Positions 1 through 5,390 of a DNA stretch of 5,390 bases are shown here, in pieces; position 1 is the first letter of the stretch; each line of letters opens with the position of its first letter. Below the pieces are notes generated by a model. That model did no database searches and was not told the DNA's origin. It worked only from the letters and a program-made list of their open reading frames with translations. Source of the stretch: Acidimicrobiia bacterium (GTDB lineage Bacteria > Actinomycetota > Acidimicrobiia > Acidimicrobiales > AC-14); contig JAFASB010000359.1 of assembly GCA_019244985.1 (NCBI GenBank), positions 1-5,390 of the forward strand, read 5' to 3'. Position numbers and translations under genes: made by a program.

Positions 1-1477
1 GGATCACGTCTCGACGTATGTGGTTGATGAGGTCGTTGGTCGCCGCGTCCTGCGGCGCCGAGCGCGGATACACCTGGACTTCGGCGATCTTCGTCGTCGT
101 CCCCAGGGTTCGCGGCTGCCCCACGCTGGCGACGTTGGGCTGGAGACGTACGGCGTCGACGAGACGAGCGAAGGTGGCGCTGTCCGTCGGCGTGCGGATC
201 GGGGCCACGACCTGCAGCGGCCCGTTGAAACCGGGCCCGAACCCCTTGGCCAGCATGTCGTAGGCCTGACGCGTGGTGGAGCTCTTCGGGTCGTTCCCGG
301 CGTCGGAGTTCCCGAGGCGGAGGGAAAAGAACGGGATGGCGAGCACGACCATGATGGCGAGGGCGCCGACGAGGACCACCAGCGGCTGCCCGGCGATGAC
401 GCCCGTCCAGCGGTGCCAGAACCCGACACGGTCGGAGCGCTCGACCGAGCCGGCGGCGAGCATGTGGCGCTCCCGGCGCCGCAGCACCCGCGGCCCGAAG
501 AACCCGAGCAGAGCCGGCAGCAGCGTGATGGCCGACACCATCGTGAACACCACGCCGACGGTCGCTGCGATGGCCAGGCCGTACAGGAAGCTCACGCGCA
601 GGGCGAACATCCCGAGGAGCGCGATGCAGACGATGATCCCCGCGAACACCACCGCACGTCCGGAGGTGTCGACGGCAATCACCGTGGACTCCTCGGGGCT
701 CTTTCCCGAGATCAGGCTCTGGCGGTACCGGCTGAGGATGAACAGCGCGTAGTCGACCCCCACGCCGAGGCCGATCAGCAGGATCAACTGGTCGGAGAAC
801 TGCGGCAGCTTCACGATGTGGCTGAGCAGGGCGACGACGGCGATGGCGAGTCCCAGGGAGATGAGGGCGGCGATGAGCGGGAGCGCCATCGCCAGCAAGG
901 AGCCGAACACCAAGAAGAGCACGACGGCCGCGGCGATGATCCCGATCCCCGTACCGCCCGGGCCGCGCCGCCCGCCGCGGCTGGCCAGCTGCCCGGAGAC
1001 GGCCACCTGCACGCCCGGACCCGACGCCGTCTTCGCCGTGTCGACGAGCGTCTTGGCCAGGTCCTGCGGCAGATCGTGGGCCTGCTGGTCGAACGTGACG
1101 TCCGCGAAGGCAACCGTGCGGTCGGCGCTCACCTGGTTTCTCGCCGAGGGAGAGAACGGCGACACGACGTTACCCACGTGGGGCAGGGCGCTGACCTTGG
1201 CGAGCATGGCGTCCACGCGGCCGACGGTCGCGGGACTGGTGACGGGGGTGCCGTCCGAGGTGGCTACGACGATCTGCTCGGTGTCGCCGGACTGGCGACG
1301 CGCGTTGGCCTGCAGGAGGTTGAGGGCCCGAGTCGACTCGGTGTTCGGCAGGTCGAAGGAGTTGGAGTACGTCGACCCCGCCGTATGGGAAAGGACTGTG
1401 ACGCCTATGAGCGCGACCAGCCAGGCCGCCAGCACGAGGCGCCGGCGGCGGTAACAGAAGGTCGCGAGTCCTCGCAT
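1..1477 (-). CDS. MMPL family (RND superfamily) transporter, 3' part missing at window edge
   Basis: Reading the reverse complement from the ATG at 1477 gives 492 uninterrupted codons before the left edge. The product is an inner-membrane exporter of the MMPL/RND type. Such proteins use the proton gradient to export lipids or other hydrophobic molecules; the substrate here cannot be told. Visible order: helix 1 (about residues 12-30), a periplasmic porter domain (about 31-175), helices 2-6 (about 177-325), a basic cytoplasmic linker (about 328-360), helix 7 (363-385), then the start of a second porter domain. Helix 4 holds the family's proton-relay Asp-Tyr pair in the motif GVDYALFILSRYR (Asp242, Tyr243). 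MMPL proteins usually run to 700-1000 residues, so the second helix bundle lies outside the window. An in-frame TAA four codons upstream and a good ribosome binding site fix the start (TTG just before the ATG is the only alternative). The gene is divergent from the MFS gene. Family is certain, substrate unknown. Confidence 0.95.
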   Translation of the reverse strand, partial: MRGLATFCYRRRRLVLAAWLVALIGVTVLSHTAGSTYSNSFDLPNTESTRALNLLQANARRQSGDTEQIVVATSDGTPVTSPATVGRVDAMLAKVSALPHVGNVVSPFSPSARNQVSADRTVAFADVTFDQQAHDLPQDLAKTLVDTAKTASGPGVQVAVSGQLASRGGRRGPGGTGIGIIAAAVVLFLVFGSLLAMALPLIAALISLGLAIAVVALLSHIVKLPQFSDQLILLIGLGVGVDYALFILSRYRQSLISGKSPEESTVIAVDTSGRAVVFAGIIVCIALLGMFALRVSFLYGLAIAATVGVVFTMVSAITLLPALLGFFGPRVLRRRERHMLAAGSVERSDRVGFWHRWTGVIAGQPLVVLVGALAIMVVLAIPFFSLRLGNSDAGNDPKSSTTRQAYDMLAKGFGPGFNGPLQVVAPIRTPTDSATFARLVDAVRLQPNVASVGQPRTLGTTTKIAEVQVYPRSAPQDAATNDLINHIRRDVI

Positions 1478-1561
1478 CAAGCGTCCTTACTACCCGACGT
1501 TCGACACCCTCACGGGGTCGGCAAGTTGGCCTAGTCGCCGGACCTTCGGTGAGATGGACGA
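1478..1561. promoter_or_regulatory. Divergent intergenic region between the MMPL and MFS genes
   Basis: The 84 bases between two divergent start codons must hold the promoters of both genes, unless transcription of either begins inside the other gene. I see no convincing -35/-10 pair on either strand. An imperfect inverted repeat at 1502-1520 (CGACACC, five bases, GGGGTCG; six of seven arm pairs match) is the best operator candidate. It could bind a TetR- or MarR-type repressor, but this rests only on symmetry and position. The MFS start at 1562 has only a weak Shine-Dalgarno-like GGTGAG at 1548-1553. Confidence 0.45.
1484..1488 (-). promoter_or_regulatory. Ribosome binding site of the MMPL gene
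   Basis: On the minus strand the bases AAGGA lie six bases before the ATG at 1477, which is ideal Shine-Dalgarno spacing. This supports that start codon. Confidence 0.7.
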
Positions 1562-3145
1562 ATGAAGGCGGCGATCCTTCGAGGCGAGCTCAGCGACGAG
1601 GAAGTCCACGACCGGCGGTGGTGGACGCTCGCCGTGCTGGTGCTGAGCCTGATCATCATCTTCGTCGGGAACTCGAGCGTGAACGTGGCGATCCCGGTGC
1701 TGTCGCGCGATCTGCACGCCACGACCTCGCAGCTCCAGTGGGTCGTCGCCGTGTACTCCCTCGTGTTCGCCGGTCTGCTGTTCACCGCCGGCGCCCTGGG
1801 AGACCGCTACGGGCGCAAGGGCGCGCTCCAACTCGGCCTCCTGCTGTACCTGATGGCCGCCCTCCTGGCCACGCTGTCGGGGTCCATGTGGCAGCTGATC
1901 GCCTGCCGGGCTGTGATGGGCGCGGCGGCGGCGCTGATCATGCCGTCGACCCTGTCGATCCTGATCAACGTGTTCCCGCCCGACGAGCGGCCACGCGCCA
2001 TCGCCATCTGGGCCAGCTTTCTCGGCGCGGCAGGCGCCATCGGACCGACCGTGAGCGGATGGCTGCTCGTGCACTTTTGGTTCGGCTCGGTGTTCTTCGT
2101 CAACGTGCCCTTCATCCTCCTTGCCCTCGTCTCCGGGTGGTTCCTGGTGCCAAAGTCCAAGGACCCCGAGGAAGCCAGGGTCGATCCCGGCGGCGCCGTG
2201 CTGTCGGTCATCGGCATCGTCGCCCTCGTCTACGGACTGATCGAGGCGCCCGACAAGGGTTGGGGAAGCTCGTCGACGCTGCTCGCGTTCGCGGTCGGCG
2301 TCGTCGTGCTCGTCGCGTTCGCTGTGTGGGAGAAGCGAGTCGACGAGCCGATGCTCGACATCAGGTACTTCCGCAACCCCGCATTCAGCACCGGATCGGG
2401 CGGGATGATCCTCGTGTTCCTCGGGATGTACGGCGTGATGTTCATGCTGACGCAGTACCTCCAGCTGGTGCTTGGCTACAGCGCCCTCGGCGCCGCGATC
2501 CGCTTCCTGCCGATGACGCCGGTCATGCTGTTGGTCGCGCCCCGCACCCCGTGGCTGTCCGAGCGCATCGGCGCCCATCGCGTGGTCGCCGCCGGCATGA
2601 CGCTCACCGCCATCGGGTTCGTGCTCTTCGCCGGGCTCGGACCATCGACCAGCTACGCGTATCTGCTGGTCGCCATCCTTCCGTTCTCGACGGGGCTGGC
2701 CCTGACCATGTCGCCGATGACGGCGTCGATCATGTCAGCCGTACCCGCACGGCGCGCCGGCGCCGGGTCGGCCACCAACGACGCCACGCGTGAGTTGGGC
2801 GCGGCGCTCGGGGTGGCGGTGCTCGGCAGCCTGGCGGCGTCGAAGTTCTCGAGCGGGCTCAAAAGTGTGACCTCGCACCTGTCGCGCGCCGATCAGCGCC
2901 AGGCCAAGTCCTCCCTGTCGGACGCCCTCGCCGTCGCCCACCGCCTCCCGCACCCGACGAGCACCGTCGTGGAACATGGCGCCAAGGTTGCGTTCGTCAA
3001 CGGCATTCACCTGGCCTGCTGGCTGGGTGCGGGCCTCACCTTGACGGCGACAGGCGTCGTGCTCCGCTACCTCCCGCACAAGATGTCCGGCGAGGGCGAC
3101 GTTCTCCAGCCCGACGACGGCCTGGCGCTCGCCCTCGTGGACTGA
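1562..3145 (+). CDS. MFS transporter, DHA2 (EmrB/QacA) family, 14 transmembrane helices
   Basis: This 527-residue inner-membrane protein is a proton-coupled exporter of the DHA2 drug:H+ antiporter family. Hydrophobic segments number about 14, the DHA2 count: near 22-42, 59-79, 88-107, 112-136, 148-170, 174-196, 210-227, 239-257, 280-302, 312-328, 340-358, 365-390, 410-426 and 481-503. Motif A of the MFS is clear after helix 2 (GALGDRYGRKG, 77-87, with Asp81 and Arg85). The antiporter motif C is in helix 5 (GAAGAIGPTVSGWLL, 155-169), with Ser in place of the first Gly of the usual GG pair. A signature near 400-422 (GSATND..RELGAALGVAVLG) is typical of this family, as is the long outer loop between helices 13 and 14 (427-480). 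The start gives a charged cytoplasmic N-terminus right before helix 1, though its ribosome site is weak. It is divergent from the MMPL gene. Substrate unknown; multidrug or metabolite export is the family expectation. Confidence 0.95.
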   Translation: MKAAILRGELSDEEVHDRRWWTLAVLVLSLIIIFVGNSSVNVAIPVLSRDLHATTSQLQWVVAVYSLVFAGLLFTAGALGDRYGRKGALQLGLLLYLMAALLATLSGSMWQLIACRAVMGAAAALIMPSTLSILINVFPPDERPRAIAIWASFLGAAGAIGPTVSGWLLVHFWFGSVFFVNVPFILLALVSGWFLVPKSKDPEEARVDPGGAVLSVIGIVALVYGLIEAPDKGWGSSSTLLAFAVGVVVLVAFAVWEKRVDEPMLDIRYFRNPAFSTGSGGMILVFLGMYGVMFMLTQYLQLVLGYSALGAAIRFLPMTPVMLLVAPRTPWLSERIGAHRVVAAGMTLTAIGFVLFAGLGPSTSYAYLLVAILPFSTGLALTMSPMTASIMSAVPARRAGAGSATNDATRELGAALGVAVLGSLAASKFSSGLKSVTSHLSRADQRQAKSSLSDALAVAHRLPHPTSTVVEHGAKVAFVNGIHLACWLGAGLTLTATGVVLRYLPHKMSGEGDVLQPDDGLALALVD

Positions 3146-3309
3146 TTCCTCGCGCTTGGCAACCCCTCTTACGATCCGGCGAGCACGTGCAGCTCGGGCA
3201 GCACCTGACGGAGCGTGCCGGCGCGACCACTTGGCTGTGCTCGCAACATGGGCTGCTCCGCCATCTGGCCGATAGCGATCCAATCGGTACGTACGGGACA
3301 CTTGGTCCG
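3146..3309. other. Intergenic or leader region between the MFS and sugar transferase genes
   Basis: No rho-independent terminator follows the MFS stop. The stretch holds an 8-base palindrome GCACGTGC (3184-3191), a small hairpin CCGAT/ATCGG with a nine-base loop (3269-3273 and 3283-3287), and the palindrome GTACGTAC (3287-3294). A TACGAT hexamer at 3170-3175 resembles a -10 box, but no -35 element lies at proper spacing. The frame of the following gene is open back to a GTG at 3187, so part of this stretch could be coding. Its second half shows relaxed third codon positions (CAA, CAT, GAT, CCA, ACA, CTT), unlike the downstream gene. Confidence 0.4.
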
Positions 3310-3966
3310 ATGGCCACGTTGGGGATCCTCACACCACCGCGAGTGCACGAGGACGCGCGTGGGCGCACGTCCAGCTATGAGCACTGGGTCAAGCCCACGA
3401 TCGACGTCGTCGGAGCCGCCGCGCTGCTGCTCGTCTGCCTGCCGGTGCTGCTCGCCGTGGTCGTCGCCATCCGCATCACATTGGGACGTGGGGTGCTCTA
3501 CCGCCAGGAGCGGGTCGGCCTTGGTGGACGGCGGTTCGTGATCTACAAGTTCCGCACGATGGGCCACGACCGCCGCCGCAACAACATGGCTTTCGTCGGC
3601 GAGAACCGGCGGCGGACCCACAAGGACCCCAATGACCCGCGTCACACCACCCTCGGGCGTGTCCTCCGCAAGACGAGCGTCGATGAGTTGCCGCAGCTGT
3701 TCAACGTCCTGCGGGGCGACATGAGCCTCGTCGGCCCACGCCCGGAGCTGCCCGCGGTCGTCGCCGAGTACCTGCCTGTCCATCACCGCCGCCACGTCGT
3801 GAAGCCCGGCATCACGGGGTCGTGGCAGGTCTCGCCGTACCGCGATCAACCGATCACCCAGGCGATCGGCCTCGACCTCGCGTATGTCGACAGCGTCGGG
3901 TTCGCAACCGACTGCCGGTTGCTCTGCAAGACCATCCCGGCGGTGCTCAGCCGACGCAGCTTCTGA
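3310..3966 (+). CDS. Bacterial sugar transferase (monotopic undecaprenyl-phosphate phosphoglycosyl transferase)
   Basis: This family transfers a sugar phosphate from a UDP-sugar to undecaprenyl phosphate at the inner face of the cytoplasmic membrane. That is the first step of many exopolysaccharide, capsule, O-antigen or glycoprotein glycans. From the ATG at 3310 the protein has 218 residues, the size of the minimal catalytic type without the extra helices of WbaP-like proteins. Residues 29-54 form the N-terminal membrane helix, with Pro45 where the re-entrant kink is expected. Then come the motifs YRQERVG (64-70), YKFRTM (79-84), the catalytic Asp-Glu pair in SVDELPQLFNVLRGDMSLVGPRPE (Asp125, Glu126; motif 123-146) and VKPGITGSWQV (164-174). 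The sugar cannot be predicted. The frame is open back to a GTG at 3187 (259 residues), but those 41 extra residues match nothing I know of in the family and sit on looser codon use. GGGA at 3295-3298 is a weak ribosome site. Family very sure, start uncertain. Confidence 0.92.
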   Translation: MATLGILTPPRVHEDARGRTSSYEHWVKPTIDVVGAAALLLVCLPVLLAVVVAIRITLGRGVLYRQERVGLGGRRFVIYKFRTMGHDRRRNNMAFVGENRRRTHKDPNDPRHTTLGRVLRKTSVDELPQLFNVLRGDMSLVGPRPELPAVVAEYLPVHHRRHVVKPGITGSWQVSPYRDQPITQAIGLDLAYVDSVGFATDCRLLCKTIPAVLSRRSF

Positions 3967-4002
3967 GTCGATCTGGCGTCTGAGAGCCGACCCACCACAG
4001 GT

Positions 4003-4023
4003 GAGGTCGAAACCCGTGACCTC
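4003..4023 (+). terminator. Possible hairpin terminator after the sugar transferase gene
   Basis: GAGGTC and GACCTC form a perfect six-pair stem with a nine-base loop, 36 bases after the stop codon, and two G-T pairs could extend the stem outward. No T-run follows, so it is not a classical rho-independent terminator. In high-GC bacteria such bare hairpins are sometimes proposed as terminators, and the overlapping CTCG/CGAG hairpin could compete with it. Weak call. Confidence 0.25.
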
Positions 4024-4296
4024 GTGCGAGCGGCGGGTAGGCGAACCAGATGGCGACCAGACCTGCGCTCGAACTCGAAGGGATGTCGACGGTTGGACTT
4101 CGTCGTCCCCTCGTCGAAACCGGGCTCATGGAAGAATCAGGCTGCGAGCTCGTGCCACCACCTGGCCGTGCTCGCCAGACATGACCACATGCCGTCCACG
4201 ACACGAGACGCCTCGCTGGGGATGACCCAACCGTGGCTTCGATCACAGGACATTTACGCACGGAGACGCTTCGGCGCATGGGTCCGATGACGAACC

Positions 4297-4300
4297 GGAG
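4297..4300 (+). promoter_or_regulatory. Ribosome binding site of the galE-like gene
   Basis: GGAG lies six bases before the GTG at 4307. Together with the immediate start of the Rossmann-fold strand (MKLLVTGGAG), it decides this GTG as the start. The ATGs at 4278 and 4287 are out of frame. Confidence 0.7.
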
Positions 4301-4306
4301 CACGCG

Positions 4307-5284
4307 GTGAAGCTGCTCGTCACCGGCGGCGCCGGATACGTGGGCAGCATCGTGGCCCAGCAGCTGGTCGACGCCGACCACGAGGTCACGGTCCTCGACA
4401 ACCTCTCGACGGGCCATCGGTGGGCGATCCCCGATGGCGCCGAGTTCGCTCACGTCGACATCCTCGACGGCGGCCGGCTCACGCCCGTCGTGAAACGGGG
4501 GTTCGACGCCGTGCTGCACTTCGCCGCACTGTCGCTCGTCGCCGAGTCAGCGTCCGATCCCACGCGTTACCTCCGCGCCAACATCGTCGGCGCCCTGAAT
4601 CTGTTGGATGCGATGCGCGCCGCCGGCGTCGGGCGACTCGTGTTCTCGTCGACGGCGGCGACGTACGGCGAACCCGACGTCGTCCCGATCGAGGAGACGG
4701 CCCCGACGCGGCCGACCAACGCCTACGGCGCGTCGAAGCTCGCCATCGATCATGCCATCGGCTTCGAGGCAGCGGCCCACGGTCTCGCCGGCGTGAGCCT
4801 GCGGTACTTCAACGTGGCGGGCGCGTCGGGTGAGCTCGGCGAGGCGCACCACCCCGAGACGCACCTCATCCCGCTCGTCTTGCGCGCCGCCGCCGGCCTC
4901 CGGCCCGACGTGAAGCTCTTCGGCACCGACTACCCCACGCACGACGGTTCGGCGGTTCGCGACTACATCCACATCGAGGATCTCGGGCGGGCGCACCTGC
5001 TGGCCCTTGAACACGCGACCACCGGACCGGGCCACCGCATCTACAACCTCGGCAACGGCGCCGGCTTCTCGGTCCGCGAGGTGATCGGGGCCGCCGAACG
5101 CGTGACCGGCCGGACGATTTCCGTCGAGGAGGTCGGGCGGCGACCCGGAGACCCGGCGGTACTGGTCGCATCGAGCAAGCGCATCCAGGACGAGCTCGGG
5201 TGGCGCCCGGAAAAGGCGGCGCTCGAGTCGATGGTCGGCGATGCATGGGAGTGGATGAGCCGAAACCGTGATCGGCTCTCCTGA
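4307..5284 (+). CDS. galE: UDP-glucose 4-epimerase (extended short-chain dehydrogenase/reductase)
   Basis: This cytoplasmic enzyme interconverts UDP-glucose and UDP-galactose through a 4-keto intermediate held on bound NAD. It feeds galactose metabolism or galactose-containing surface glycans. The 325 residues fit the family length (about 320-340). Seen in order: the NAD-binding TGGAGYVGS (6-14), Asp31 and Asn32 after strand 2 (VLDNLSTG), HFAALSLVAES (71-81), the FSSTAATYG segment (113-121) with Thr116 at the place of catalytic Ser124 of E. coli GalE, the catalytic YGASK (Tyr140, Lys144), RYFNVAGA (166-173), THDGSAVRDYIHIEDL (211-226), and the C-terminal RRPGD (278-282) followed by ELGW (296-299). 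All key residues are present. At the position I align with E. coli Tyr299, which controls acceptance of N-acetyl sugars, this protein has Leu286, so UDP-GlcNAc/GalNAc use is possible. Placement after a phosphoglycosyl transferase suggests a glycan role, though the 340-base gap argues against tight co-transcription. Confidence 0.95.
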   Translation: MKLLVTGGAGYVGSIVAQQLVDADHEVTVLDNLSTGHRWAIPDGAEFAHVDILDGGRLTPVVKRGFDAVLHFAALSLVAESASDPTRYLRANIVGALNLLDAMRAAGVGRLVFSSTAATYGEPDVVPIEETAPTRPTNAYGASKLAIDHAIGFEAAAHGLAGVSLRYFNVAGASGELGEAHHPETHLIPLVLRAAAGLRPDVKLFGTDYPTHDGSAVRDYIHIEDLGRAHLLALEHATTGPGHRIYNLGNGAGFSVREVIGAAERVTGRTISVEEVGRRPGDPAVLVASSKRIQDELGWRPEKAALESMVGDAWEWMSRNRDRLS

Positions 5285-5289
5285 TCGCG

Positions 5290-5308
5290 CGCGGCGTGTT
5301 TCTCCGCG
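5290..5308. terminator. Small hairpin between convergent genes, possible terminator
   Basis: CGCGG (5290-5294) and CCGCG (5304-5308) form a five-pair stem with a nine-base loop in the 39 bases between the galE stop and the stop of the opposing gene. Position suits a bidirectional terminator, but the stem is short and has no T-run. Such repeats are frequent by chance at this GC content. Confidence 0.2.
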
Positions 5309-5323
5309 GCCGTATCGAGTCGT

Positions 5324-5390
5324 TCAGTTGCGACGACCGCTTCGTCGCAGCCGCACGACCAGGTACACGACGATGACGACATTGACGAGC
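5324..5390 (-). CDS. C-terminal end of a membrane protein, cut by the window edge
   Basis: On the minus strand one frame reads in from the right edge and ends with TGA at 5326-5324. Its last 21 residues are a very hydrophobic run (LVNVVIVVYLVV) followed by a basic tail (RLRRSGRRN). That is the pattern of a final transmembrane helix with a positively charged cytoplasmic end. Codons are strongly G/C-ending (GTC, CTG, ATC, CGC), like the neighbouring genes. Too little is visible to name a family. It would be transcribed toward galE, with 39 bases between the two stops. The call rests on hydrophobicity, codon use and position only. Confidence 0.55.
   Translation of the reverse strand, partial: LVNVVIVVYLVVRLRRSGRRN

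Larger units (their letters stand above)
3967..4306. other. 340-base gap with no convincing gene
   Basis: Open frames cross this stretch on both strands, but their translations are rich in Arg, Ser and His, show no known motif, and lack the strong third-position GC bias of the neighbours. I therefore read it as non-coding. It holds the hairpin at 4003-4023, a four-pair hairpin CTCG/CGAG at 4021-4030, and a six-base inverted repeat TCGACG/CGTCGA at 4086-4091 and 4112-4117. The stretch nearest galE is locally richer in A and T (for example CATTTACG at 4251-4258), and a promoter for galE may lie there, but I cannot name a -35/-10 pair. It could also be remains of a lost gene. Confidence 0.45.

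Noticed and set aside
20..1534. Long plus-strand open frame of 504 codons over the MMPL gene
   Set aside because: Its product is dominated by Arg, Gly, Asp, Glu and His with no hydrophobic segments or motifs. The opposite strand encodes a clear MMPL transporter with helices and the Asp-Tyr motif. It is a high-GC antisense shadow.
1490..2578. Long minus-strand open frame of 362 codons over the MFS gene
   Set aside because: Low-complexity, His/Gln/Asp/Gly/Arg-rich translation with no motif; antisense to a well-supported 14-helix transporter.
3156..3175. TTGGCA and TACGAT as a promoter for the sugar transferase
   Set aside because: The two hexamers are only eight bases apart, far short of the usual 16-18.
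3169..3849. Minus-strand open frame of 226 codons over the sugar transferase
   Set aside because: Antisense shadow of a gene whose catalytic motifs are plain on the plus strand.
4128..4184. Short 18-codon frame in the gap
   Set aside because: Too short, no proper ribosome site and no other support.
4024..4290. Plus-strand frame of 88 codons in the gap before galE
   Set aside because: Arg- and Ser-rich translation, no third-position GC bias, no ribosome site and no recognised motif.
3947..4519. Minus-strand open frame of 190 codons spanning the gap and the start of galE
   Set aside because: Runs into the galE coding region as antisense, changes character across the gap, and shows no domain, helix or motif.

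Overview
The window looks like a chromosomal fragment of a high-GC bacterium. Codon third positions are almost all G or C in every convincing gene, GTG is used as a start, and the gene families present are common in Actinomycetota. I cannot place it to genus from sequence alone. No RNA genes, insertion sequences, CRISPR arrays or phage genes are visible.

Layout, left to right. (1) Positions 1-1477, minus strand: the first 492 codons of an MMPL-type (RND superfamily) transporter, cut by the left edge. (2) Positions 1478-1561: an 84-base divergent intergenic region with a weak inverted repeat. (3) Positions 1562-3145, plus strand: a complete 14-helix MFS exporter of the DHA2 (EmrB/QacA) type. 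(4) Positions 3146-3309: a gap before the next gene, with no clear terminator or promoter. (5) About 3310-3966, plus strand: a minimal membrane-bound phosphoglycosyl transferase ('bacterial sugar transferase'). (6) Positions 3967-4306: a 340-base non-coding gap with modest hairpins. (7) Positions 4307-5284, plus strand: a complete UDP-glucose 4-epimerase (GalE-like). (8) Positions 5324-5390, minus strand: the last 21 codons of a membrane protein, convergent with galE and cut by the right edge.

Two themes are present. The left half is a divergent pair of proton-driven membrane transporters (MMPL and DHA2 MFS), a common arrangement for efflux or export functions; no regulator is visible beside them. 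The right half has two functions of surface-glycan synthesis. The sugar transferase would load the first sugar phosphate onto undecaprenyl phosphate, and the epimerase would supply UDP-galactose or a related sugar. Whether the two halves form one export and glycan locus is inference only. Nothing here clearly points to an undescribed system; the points worth a second look are modest ones about start sites, substrate specificity and the gaps.
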